Part shown: positions 1 through 5,053 of the stretch, in pieces
How positions within the stretch are numbered: the first letter of the stretch is position 1
How the letters are laid out: every line of letters starts with the position of its first letter
From: Nitrospira sp.
GTDB taxonomy: Bacteria > Nitrospirota > Nitrospiria > Nitrospirales > Nitrospiraceae
Length of the DNA stretch: 5,053 bases
Assembly: GCA_015904045.1 (NCBI GenBank)
Contig: JABMDG010000079.1
Coordinates: forward strand, 1-5,053
Direction of reading: 5' to 3'
Program-made: the position numbers and the translations under genes
The notes under the pieces: model-generated
Database searches by the model: none
What the model was told of the DNA's origin: nothing
What the model saw: only the letters and a program-made list of their open reading frames with translations

Positions 1-1324
1 TGAGCCTGAGAGCCTGACAGACCTGTGTGGCCCAGCCCTGAACCGCCATCCCGGGCCGGACCTCTACAAAGTCCGCCCGCCGTTCCAAGAAGTTGAGCGC
101 CTGGCCGATCTCGGCGGATGGAATCCCGTAGACCTTGGCGATCTCCCGCAAGGCCGCACGAGCGGCAAGGGTGTTCTGATTGGCGACCATCGCGGCCTGT
201 CGTGGCCCATAGCGGGTGAAGACCCATTCGAGAATCGTCGCTCGTTCATCCCACGGAAAATCGATGTCGATGTCAGGCGGATCGTGACGGCCGGGATTGA
301 GGAATCGTTCAAACAGGAGCCGGTGACGAATAGGATCTACATGCGTGATCCCCAGGCAGTAGGACACGATGGAGGCGGCGGCGGAGCCGCGTCCGCATGT
401 GCGCGGGGCCTGCCTGACAATCTCATCCACCACGAGGAAGTAATCGGCATAGCCCTTCTCCCGAATGACGGTGAGTTCCTTCTCGATCCGCTGCCGGACC
501 TCAGCGGGGACTGATCCATAGCGCCATTGCGCTCCCTCGTACGTCTTCGCCTTCAACGTCTCGAATGCGGAGTCGGTGGACAACTGACGGAACGACGGGA
601 AAATAGTCTCCTTGAAGTCCCAGCCGGTGAAGCACGATTCGGCAATCCGTCCGGTGTTGGCCAATGCCTCCGGCTCGTTCGGGTAATACCGAGCGAGTCT
701 TGCTTCCGGCATGAGCCAGTGCGACGACGCGCCGCATTGATCGGCGCGCAGCCGCGAGAGGGTCGTATTCTCCGCAATCGCCCGGAGGAGCCGGTGGGCC
801 TGGTAGTCCGTTGATTCCAGAAAGGTGGCTCGTGCCGTGGCAACGGATGGAAGCCTGAGTTCCCGGCTGAGTGTCACAGCCGCATGGAACGCCGGCCCTG
901 GTGTCAGCTCGACATAGAGGTCTTCGATCGAATCCCGGCGCCAGGCGATGAGAGCCCGGCTATCATCCGAGACGATGGTCAATCCCGCTCGATGCCGGGC
1001 AACAGCGTCGATACAGTCGAAGGTCTGATCGCAATGGCGCGCCGACAGAATCCGGCAGAGATTGGCATAGCCTAGAGGAGTCCTTGCCAACAGGACCGCA
1101 CGATGGGACTCGTGAATCAGTTCGGCGCCGAGGATCGGCTTGAGCCCTGCGGCCCGTGCCACTTCGAGAAAGCGAATCGCTCCATACAGTCCGTTTGTAT
1201 CCGTGAGGGCGACGGCCTCTTGGCCCTGGCTGCGGACAGCATGGCACAGCGCTTCCAACGTCGGCACCCCATACATCGGCGAATAGGACGAATGGGTGTG
1301 CAGGTGGACAAACGGTGATCGCAC
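1..1324 (-). CDS. dnaE2: Error-prone DNA polymerase III alpha subunit, DnaE2/ImuC type (C-terminus beyond window)
   Basis: C-family DNA polymerase; the partner of an ImuB-like protein just upstream marks it as the translesion (DnaE2/ImuC) type rather than the replicative one. The first 441 codons are present; family members are usually about 1000 residues, so over half lies outside. Residues 1-70 begin a PHP domain (HLHTHSSYS at 7-15, ALTDTNG at 39-45, GAEL at 66-69). The palm carries GRGSAAAS (311-318), LLFERFLNP (336-344) and PPDIDIDF (349-356), with D351 and D353 matching two catalytic aspartates of DnaE; the third lies beyond the window. The PHP domain looks degenerate: the usual ND-x-H stretch near residue 164 reads VATARATF, and the His after LTD is missing. 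The GTG start at 1324 directly follows the imuB TGA stop (1327-1325), and a GGGAGGA ribosome site sits 8 nt upstream. A TTG at 1328 is in another frame. Family is certain, the DnaE2 subtype likely. Confidence 0.93.
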   Translation of the reverse strand, partial: MRSPFVHLHTHSSYSPMYGVPTLEALCHAVRSQGQEAVALTDTNGLYGAIRFLEVARAAGLKPILGAELIHESHRAVLLARTPLGYANLCRILSARHCDQTFDCIDAVARHRAGLTIVSDDSRALIAWRRDSIEDLYVELTPGPAFHAAVTLSRELRLPSVATARATFLESTDYQAHRLLRAIAENTTLSRLRADQCGASSHWLMPEARLARYYPNEPEALANTGRIAESCFTGWDFKETIFPSFRQLSTDSAFETLKAKTYEGAQWRYGSVPAEVRQRIEKELTVIREKGYADYFLVVDEIVRQAPRTCGRGSAAASIVSYCLGITHVDPIRHRLLFERFLNPGRHDPPDIDIDFPWDERATILEWVFTRYGPRQAAMVANQNTLAARAALREIAKVYGIPSAEIGQALNFLERRADFVEVRPGMAVQGWATQVCQALRL

Positions 1325-2509
1325 TCAATGATTCCTCCCGTAGCGGATGACCTGCTCGCCGAAGCGGGCATGGAGTTGATCAAGCGCGCCGGCGAGCTTC
1401 CTGGCTCGATCCTGCCGTCGCTGTTCTTCCGCAGATCGCTCATCGAACAAGGCCATCTGTTCAGCATAGGCCGTCAGTCCGGTTGCACTGACCGTCATCT
1501 GCTGCAATCGAATCCGTCGTGTGAAGCATCGCTGAAAGAGCGACCAGAGCACAGGCGATACGTCATGTTCCCAACAGGTCTCCGGTGTGATCCGCTCACG
1601 CTTCGTCACTTCGACCTGATCGCTGTACCGAATCAATAGGGAGAGCGCGCCACAGACCCTCCGCTGACTGCGGAGGGTACGACAGAGCCGTTGCAGGGCA
1701 TCCAGCAACCGTCCCCACAACAGGAGATCATCGACAGTGTCCGGCTCTAACAGAATCACTTCGTCGAGGCCCGGCTGAATCGACGGAGGCAAGACCGGCA
1801 GGTGGTCGATGCCATGCGCCCATCGGGAGACTTGACCGGCATAGTCACCCAGGACGACTTCCAAAGCTTCAAGCGGACTCCCCGCCACATCCCCCAACGT
1901 GAGCAGGTTGAGATCGTCGAGCCGTTCGAGCACCGGCTTCATGCAAGGCCGGTGCAGACCCGGGAGCGTTCGCACGGCCAACGGGGACATGAAAACCCGC
2001 TCGGAACCATGCCGCACGTCGTAGAGTTCAGATGGCGCGACCAGCGAAGCCGCGGTCTGTGCCACAAGCTTGTTGCTCCCGACTCCGGCGACGCCGTCGA
2101 GGTGATACCGTGCCAGAACATCCTGCTGGACTTTTGCCCCCACATCGCAGGCCGGCCCGAACAGCTTCCCGGTGCCGGTGACATCCAGCACGAATGATCC
2201 GGGTTGAGACGGTTCCCACAGGGGGGCATAGCGTCCAATGACAGTGAGGAAAGCCTCGTCCGCGTAGCGGCCTCGCTTGGGATTCGGTGACAGAACATGG
2301 AGCGCAGGACAGACCCGCCGCGCGTGATCGAGTGCCATGCCTACTGCTAATCCCTCCTGTTCAGCCTCAGCCGAGACTTCACGGAGCAGCGCCCGTGGCG
2401 TGCTCAAGGGCGCAATCGCAACAGGTCGAGTCCTGAGCGTGGGATCGTGGAGGCGGGCGACAGCCACTTCGACGGACGGAATGCCGACACACACAATCTG
2501 CCGGTCCAT
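1325..2509 (-). CDS. imuB: ImuB-like, catalytically dead Y-family polymerase homologue
   Basis: A 394-residue relative of Y-family polymerases (DinB/UmuC). The fold is recognisable: a palm start at 4-32, CPAL near 67 (as in DinB), EPSQPGSFVLDVTG at 99-112 aligning without gaps to DinB EPLSLDEAYLDVTD, GVAGVGSNKLVA at 139-150, a helix-hairpin-helix-like LPGL at 182-185, then a little-finger region. The three metal-binding carboxylates of active Y-family enzymes are replaced: the first Asp by G9 and the Asp-Glu pair by G104-S105. This is the hallmark of ImuB, a non-catalytic adaptor that brings DnaE2 to damaged templates. A QMALF motif at 351-355 matches the beta-clamp-binding consensus, in the C-terminal place expected for ImuB. 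ATG at 2509 lies 6 nt after the repressor's stop, with AGGAAGTAGG just ahead. It is shorter than many ImuB proteins (about 500 residues). It is not ImuA: no Walker motif is visible. Confidence 0.85.
   Translation of the reverse strand: MDRQIVCVGIPSVEVAVARLHDPTLRTRPVAIAPLSTPRALLREVSAEAEQEGLAVGMALDHARRVCPALHVLSPNPKRGRYADEAFLTVIGRYAPLWEPSQPGSFVLDVTGTGKLFGPACDVGAKVQQDVLARYHLDGVAGVGSNKLVAQTAASLVAPSELYDVRHGSERVFMSPLAVRTLPGLHRPCMKPVLERLDDLNLLTLGDVAGSPLEALEVVLGDYAGQVSRWAHGIDHLPVLPPSIQPGLDEVILLEPDTVDDLLLWGRLLDALQRLCRTLRSQRRVCGALSLLIRYSDQVEVTKRERITPETCWEHDVSPVLWSLFQRCFTRRIRLQQMTVSATGLTAYAEQMALFDERSAEEQRRQDRARKLAGALDQLHARFGEQVIRYGRNH
1333..1339 (-). promoter_or_regulatory. Ribosome binding site of dnaE2 inside the end of imuB
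   Basis: GGGAGGA on the minus strand, 8 nt before the GTG at 1324. It decides the dnaE2 start: the GTG frame opens into the PHP motif, and the spacing is ideal. Because the site lies in the last codons of imuB and the two genes abut without a gap, translation of the two polymerase subunits is probably coupled (inference). Confidence 0.75.
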
Positions 2510-2515
2510 GAGGAC

Positions 2516-3058
2516 CTACTTCCTGAGATGACGAATGACTCCAACCACGATTCCTTCGATGTGAAAGGCATCGTTGTCCTTCACGACAATGGGCTTCATG
2601 CTGTCATTGGCGGGGTGAAGTTCGATGGTTCGGGCTTTTCGATGATAGATCTTGATCGTCGCCTCACCGTTGACCAGGGCGATCACCGTCTCTCCATTCC
2701 TGGCTGTGCTCTGCTTTTGGACGACCACGACATCACCGGGGAGAATGCCATCATCCCGCATCGAAATTCCCTTCACGCGAAGCGCGAAGGTCTCGCCGCG
2801 ACCGACCATGCTCTTCGGAACTTCGACGCGCTCGGTCTGTGGAATGGGTTCTATGGGTTCACCCGCCGCGACCACACCAGACAGCGGGATGTGCGACGAA
2901 TTCAGATGTGTGAGTGCCAGTTCGACAGCCGCGGGGATGGGACAGGTTCCATCTTCATAGCGGATAATCGTGCGCCGATCGCATTCGAGTCTATTGGCCA
3001 GCTCCGCCTGCGTCAGGCCAAGCTCGGATCGAACCTGTTTCAATTGTCTGTCTTGCAT
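2516..3058 (-). CDS. HTH_3/S24 self-cleaving repressor (LexA/CI-like)
   Basis: A 180-residue repressor. Residues 6-52 form an HTH_3 (XRE/Cro/CI) domain containing LGLTQAELANRLECDRRTI. The C-terminal half is an S24 (LexA/UmuD/CI) autoprotease: cleavage site VAAGEP with A65-G66, nucleophile S99 in GISMRDDGI, general base K136 in ATIKIY. The spacings (34 and 37 residues) match E. coli LexA (A84, S119, K156). LexA itself carries a winged helix, so this is a phage-CI-like architecture. By family knowledge, RecA filaments would trigger self-cleavage and derepression; here the likely target is its own operon with imuB and dnaE2. Start: ATG at 3058 sits 8 nt downstream of a good -10 box, so the message would be leaderless or nearly so, and no Shine-Dalgarno is visible. 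An in-frame GTG at 3073 lies inside the promoter and would add five residues (MTICH); it is less likely. The stop is TAG at 2518-2516. Confidence 0.92.
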   Translation of the reverse strand: MQDRQLKQVRSELGLTQAELANRLECDRRTIIRYEDGTCPIPAAVELALTHLNSSHIPLSGVVAAGEPIEPIPQTERVEVPKSMVGRGETFALRVKGISMRDDGILPGDVVVVQKQSTARNGETVIALVNGEATIKIYHRKARTIELHPANDSMKPIVVKDNDAFHIEGIVVGVIRHLRK

Positions 3059-3075
3059 GTGACAAATTGTCACAT
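3057..3075. promoter_or_regulatory. Perfect 19-bp palindrome, probable operator of the S24 repressor
   Basis: ATGTGACAAATTGTCACAT is a perfect inverted repeat of two 9-bp arms around one central base (3066). Odd-length dyads with a central base pair are typical of lambda-CI-type HTH operators. It covers the -10 box, the predicted transcription start and the start codon (3058-3056) of the repressor gene, so a bound dimer would block RNA polymerase. That it is bound by the adjacent gene's product is inference. It contains neither the E. coli (CTGT-N8-ACAG) nor the Gram-positive (GAAC-N4-GTTC) LexA box. Confidence 0.75.
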
Positions 3076-3095
3076 TACGATGAAGGCCCTGTCAA
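3066..3095 (-). promoter_or_regulatory. Sigma70-like promoter of the repressor-imuB-dnaE2 operon
   Basis: On the minus strand there is a perfect -35 TTGACA (3095-3090), an 18-nt spacer, and a -10 GACAAT (3071-3066, four of six consensus bases). Transcription should begin about 7-8 nt later, at 3059-3058, which is the A of the ATG or the base before it. The -10 lies wholly inside the palindrome. No other promoter was seen in front of imuB or dnaE2, which follow at 6 and 0 nt. Confidence 0.65.
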
Positions 3096-3186
3096 GACCT
3101 TGGAAGCACCGCCAATCGCGTCTTAACGTCTGACACTCCAATGTCTTCCTCGCCCCCCATCCACGCCTCCGTCATCTCAGGAATGT

Positions 3187-3215
3187 TGGATTGGCCTCAG
3201 ACTTTGCAGTACACT
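3187..3215 (+). promoter_or_regulatory. Possible promoter for the Sel1-repeat gene
   Basis: TTGGAT (3187-3192), 17 nt, then TACACT (3210-3215). The -35 is poor (3 of 6) and the -10 moderate (4 of 6), but the spacing is optimal, and the -10 lies in a 13-mer repeated ahead of the gene at 4114. It would leave a leader of about 160 nt containing the TTTCAG repeats. Confidence 0.28.
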
Positions 3216-3310
3216 TCTCACAGCACTGTGGTGAGGGGATAGAAACGGAGCTGCCAAGCGTGCTGCGTCGTGCTTCGCCTGAACCAGCCCGGAGGGCGAC
3301 GGAGATTGTC

Positions 3311-3344
3311 CTGAAAGCAGATTTCAGACCCCTTTTCAGACCCC
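3311..3344. repeat. TTTCAG repeat cluster: inverted pair plus 12-bp-period direct repeat
   Basis: CTGAAA (3311-3316) and TTTCAG (3322-3327) form an inverted pair with a 5-nt gap. The second arm is also the start of an 11-bp unit TTTCAGACCCC (3322-3332) that recurs exactly 12 bp on (3334-3344). The cluster ends 35 bp before the Sel1-repeat start codon. A 12-bp period, near one helical turn, would suit a regulator binding side by side, but chance cannot be excluded. Confidence 0.4.
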
Positions 3345-3379
3345 GACAGTGTAACGATTTTGATGAAAGGCGGTGATCG

Positions 3380-3892
3380 ATGCGGCATGTGTTCTGTGTA
3401 CTACTGTTGGTTCTGGCCAGTGCGGCAGGCACAAGTCTACCGTCCTTTGCAGCGGCAAACTCTCTTGAGGAGGCGGAATTCGCGTATGAGCGCGGTGAGT
3501 ATACACAGGCGGCCCGCCTCTTCAGTCCTCTGGCGGAGCAGGGAGTTGCATCGGCCCAGTTCTATCTGGGCTTGATGCATGAAAGAGGACGAGGCGTCCG
3601 GCAGGACTACCCCACGGCACTGACGTGGTTTCGTAAGGCGGCGGCACAGGGCTACGCTGGTCCACAGAGCAATCTGGGCCTGATCTACGAACGGGGCCGG
3701 GGCGTCCGGAAAGACCTGATTCGGGCATTCATGTGGTATCACCTCGCCGGTGTGATGCTAACCGGCAATGACGGGAAGGCAGCCTTGGAGCGTCGAGACC
3801 AGCTGAGTTCACACATGACTGCCGCGCAGATCGAGCAGGCGCAGGAGCTGGCACGACGTTGTCAGCAGTCCCAGTTCAAGCAATGCGACTAG
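3380..3892 (+). CDS. Secreted Sel1-like repeat protein
   Basis: A 170-residue protein with a Sec signal peptide (hydrophobic VFCVLLLVLASAAG near 4-17, likely cut after FAAA at about 26). The cysteine at position 6 is not in a lipobox, so it is probably a soluble periplasmic protein. The mature part holds Sel1-like (TPR-related) repeats: a partial one with GEYTQAARLFSPLAEQG (39-55), a full one from 56 to 91 (AQFYLGLMHERGRGVRQDY, then ALTWFRKAAAQG), and another from 92 to about 127 (SNLGLIYERGRGVRKDL, then AFMWYHLAGV). The tail has two cysteines (C161, C169) that could pair in the periplasm. Such solenoids mediate protein-protein contacts; the partner cannot be told from sequence. The ribosome site AAAGGCGGTGA (3366-3376) precedes the ATG. 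The gene diverges from the mutagenesis operon, and no functional link is evident. Confidence 0.9.
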   Translation: MRHVFCVLLLVLASAAGTSLPSFAAANSLEEAEFAYERGEYTQAARLFSPLAEQGVASAQFYLGLMHERGRGVRQDYPTALTWFRKAAAQGYAGPQSNLGLIYERGRGVRKDLIRAFMWYHLAGVMLTGNDGKAALERRDQLSSHMTAAQIEQAQELARRCQQSQFKQCD

Positions 3893-4113
3893 ATCAGGAT
3901 CCTTGCCGCGGGACAATGGATACACAAGAAGCCATTGAGCCCATCAACCGGAGAAGTGCGCTGAGAAACAGCCACCCGCTTTTGTCGGACTAGAAAACCA
4001 GCTCATTTTTCAGTACACTCGCCTCCGATCATTTGCCGATACGGCCCTGTTATTTGGCACCGGCAGCTCGCAGCGACTATTCCGTATCCGTCATCGCTTG
4101 TTTCTGGAGTGGC
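3893..4113. other. Intergenic spacer with a possible weak promoter
   Basis: 221 bp between the Sel1-repeat gene and the gene at 4114. A CAATGG/CCATTG pair (3914-3919, 3932-3937) encloses a 12-nt loop but has no T-run and is too weak to call a terminator. The only other structure seen is the promoter candidate at 3991-4019. Confidence 0.5.
3991..4019 (+). promoter_or_regulatory. Possible promoter for the gene at 4114
   Basis: TAGAAA (3991-3996), a 17-nt spacer, and TACACT (4014-4019), each four of six consensus bases. The -10 sits in TTTTCAGTACACT, nearly identical to the 13-mer at 3203-3215 ahead of the Sel1-repeat gene. The leader to the ATG would be about 88 nt. Confidence 0.33.
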
Positions 4114-4524
4114 ATGGGACTTCTCAGTCGGCTCTTCAAAATACCGTCATTCGAAGGCGCGACGAATGCCCTGTTGGTTGAGCTGACCCTCCCCACTCTG
4201 ACGGACGCTCAGCGCGCGGAGCTGAAAATCGGCGTCATCGAAGTCTTTCAAAAAATCGGCCCTCCCGATCTTTCTCCGGACGCTGCGCTGCTCGGCCTGA
4301 ACCAAGCATCGCGGCTCACCCAATTGAACTTCCTGGCACTCGCGATGGACGAACTGGGATTCGACCCGCCGCTCAAGAAAGAAATCCTCTTCAAAGTGCC
4401 GGACCCGTTCGACCCTAAGCTGGCGGATGAGCATACCCTGCGGGCGGTCGCCCGGCGCTTGAAGTGGAAACATGGCATCGAGGTCGGGATGGCTGTAGAG
4501 TCGATCAGCTTCGATACATGGTAG
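4114..4524 (+). CDS. Small conserved-looking protein of unknown function
   Basis: 136 residues, family not recognised. No signal peptide, membrane segment or catalytic motif is visible. It is mostly helical in character: an amphipathic N-terminus (GLLSRLFKIPSF), a segment LTDAQRAELKIGVIEVFQKI (about 30-49), a middle FLALAMDELGFDPP (about 73-86), and a basic RAVARRLKWKHGIEVG near 111-126. Composition and codon use look like a real cytoplasmic protein. The ATG at 4114 is chosen because GGAG (4106-4109) lies 4 nt ahead. A TTG at 4033 would add 27 residues of unlikely sequence (MPIRPCYLAPAARSDYS...) without a ribosome site. It ends 89 bp before the OmpH-like gene, which has its own promoter, so the two are not necessarily one operon. 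Confidence 0.72.
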   Translation: MGLLSRLFKIPSFEGATNALLVELTLPTLTDAQRAELKIGVIEVFQKIGPPDLSPDAALLGLNQASRLTQLNFLALAMDELGFDPPLKKEILFKVPDPFDPKLADEHTLRAVARRLKWKHGIEVGMAVESISFDTW

Positions 4525-4547
4525 CACCATACCCACGTGACATTGGC

Positions 4548-4576
4548 TTGACAGGCCTCAACCGCCTGGCTATCCT
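4548..4576 (+). promoter_or_regulatory. Sigma70-like promoter of the OmpH-like gene
   Basis: A perfect -35 TTGACA (4548-4553), an optimal 17-nt spacer, and -10 TATCCT (4571-4576, four of six). Transcription would start near 4583, giving a leader of about 30 nt that contains the AAGGAG ribosome site (4603-4608), 5 nt before the ATG. There is no sign of a terminator for the preceding gene between 4525 and 4547. Confidence 0.65.
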
Positions 4577-4613
4577 CCAGCAATCGATACACTCTCTTTT
4601 GCAAGGAGTTTTC

Positions 4614-5053
4614 ATGCGAAATTTGGTTGTGCGAACACTGTGCGCCATGGGGCTGTCGGCTCTGGCATTCTTGACACTTGCACTAACCAGCCAGGCCTCT
4701 GAGCCGTTCAAGATGGGCGTGGTGGATCCCCAGTCCGTCCTGGAAAAGTCAAAGGCCGGAAAGAAAGCGCTTGAGGGATTGAAAGAATATGTGTCCATCA
4801 GACAAAAACTACTGGCCAAGGATGAAGAAGAGCTGCGCAATTACGAGAAACAGCTCAAGGACCAGCTCCCCAAGCTTAGCGAGGCGGAGAAAAAAGACAA
4901 GGAAACGCAGTTCCGGGCAAAAATTCAGGACTACCAAAAACGCGCGCAGGAGTTCAATCAGGAGCTACAGAAGAAACAGAAAGAGCTCGTCGATGAATAC
5001 ATGAAGAAGATCTCGGTGGCCACCCAAACCACGGCTGAAAAGGGAGGCTTCTC
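4614..5053 (+). CDS. OmpH/Skp-like periplasmic chaperone (C-terminus beyond window)
   Basis: Skp/OmpH family members are periplasmic holdases that shield unfolded outer-membrane proteins on their way to the BAM complex. The first 146 codons are present and open to the window edge; the family is usually 160-200 residues, so little is missing. Residues 1-29 are a Sec signal peptide (hydrophobic core TLCAMGLSALAFLTLAL, likely cut after SQA). The mature start FKMGVVDPQSVLEKSKAGKK matches the family's beta-strand opening (K-IG-VD-QKVL). From about residue 50 to 135 follows a long Lys/Glu/Gln-rich heptad stretch, the coiled-coil 'tentacle' region. In many genomes this gene follows bamA or precedes lpxD; here its upstream neighbour is the unknown gene at 4114, so it has its own promoter. 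An ATG with AAGGAG 5 nt upstream fixes the start. Confidence 0.88.
   Translation, partial: MRNLVVRTLCAMGLSALAFLTLALTSQASEPFKMGVVDPQSVLEKSKAGKKALEGLKEYVSIRQKLLAKDEEELRNYEKQLKDQLPKLSEAEKKDKETQFRAKIQDYQKRAQEFNQELQKKQKELVDEYMKKISVATQTTAEKGGF

Larger units (their letters stand above)
3096..3379. other. Divergent intergenic region without a convincing gene
   Basis: This lies between the minus-strand mutagenesis operon and the plus-strand Sel1-repeat gene. It holds a possible plus-strand promoter (3187-3215), an imperfect dyad CACAG-CA-CTGTG at 3219-3230 near that promoter's predicted start, and a cluster of TTTCAG repeats (3311-3344). Short open frames on both strands (3191-3376 plus, 3172-3432 minus) show no recognisable motif and no good ribosome site. 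No tRNA, riboswitch or terminator structure is apparent. Confidence 0.5.

Noticed and set aside
1802..2298. Long open frames on both strands within imuB
   Set aside because: They are shadow frames of a gene with clear family motifs; their translations show no domain.
2516..3058. Calling the S24 protein LexA or UmuD
   Set aside because: UmuD lacks an HTH, and LexA has a winged helix rather than the HTH_3 domain seen here; only the protease half is shared.
3058..3074. CRP/FNR-like site TGTGA...TCACA
   Set aside because: The half-sites match CRP, but the spacer is 7 nt rather than 6, and the symmetry extends through the whole spacer around one central base. This fits a CI-type operator next to a CI-type repressor gene better.
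3191..3376. 61-codon plus-strand open frame just before the Sel1-repeat gene
   Set aside because: TTG start, no ribosome site, Arg-rich composition without motifs, and its end overlaps the next gene's ribosome site. Probably untranslated leader or spacer.
3172..3432. 86-codon minus-strand open frame across the Sel1-repeat start
   Set aside because: It overlaps the signal-peptide coding region of a clear gene and shows Ser/Arg-rich shadow-frame composition.
3914..3937. CAATGG/CCATTG hairpin as a terminator of the Sel1-repeat gene
   Set aside because: A six-pair stem with a 12-nt loop, modest GC content and no T-run; not a credible intrinsic terminator.
4033..4113. TTG start at 4033 for the unknown gene
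   Set aside because: No ribosome site before it and the extra 27 residues look random, whereas ATG 4114 has GGAG four bases upstream.
4505..4840. 111-codon minus-strand open frame over the OmpH-like gene's start
   Set aside because: It runs antisense to the promoter and signal peptide of a clear gene and is Ser-rich without motifs.

Overview
The window looks like the chromosome of a moderately high-GC Gram-negative bacterium. It encodes an OmpH/Skp-type periplasmic chaperone, which implies an outer membrane, plus a secreted Sel1-repeat protein and an SOS-type mutagenesis operon. The wording of the OmpH-like protein and the gene style resemble Nitrospira and relatives, but that is an impression from memory and no database was searched. 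No RNA gene, insertion sequence, CRISPR array or phage structural gene was seen.

Left part (1-3095, minus strand): a compact three-gene operon that reads leftwards out of the window. Its first gene (2516-3058) encodes a repressor with a phage-type HTH_3 domain and a LexA/UmuD-type self-cleaving S24 domain. Six bases later comes an ImuB-like Y-family polymerase homologue (1325-2509) that has lost the catalytic carboxylates but keeps a C-terminal clamp-binding motif. With no gap at all comes a DnaE2/ImuC-type C-family polymerase (1-1324, cut by the window edge) with its palm aspartates intact. This is the ImuB-DnaE2 translesion pair, with a self-cleaving repressor where ImuA is usually found. 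A good promoter (TTGACA, 18 nt, GACAAT) drives the operon. A perfect 19-bp palindrome covers its -10 box, predicted transcription start and the repressor's ATG. The simplest reading is an autorepressed, damage-inducible mutagenesis cassette whose first message is leaderless or nearly so.

Middle (3096-4113): a divergent intergenic region with short repeats and a possible promoter, then a secreted Sel1-like repeat protein on the plus strand (3380-3892), then a 221-bp spacer. The two spacers share a TTT[G/T]CAGTACACT motif that could be a -10 region or a regulator site for the plus-strand genes.

Right part (4114-5053, plus strand): a small protein of unknown function (4114-4524), a strong sigma70-like promoter (4548-4576), and the first 146 codons of an OmpH/Skp-like periplasmic chaperone that runs off the window.
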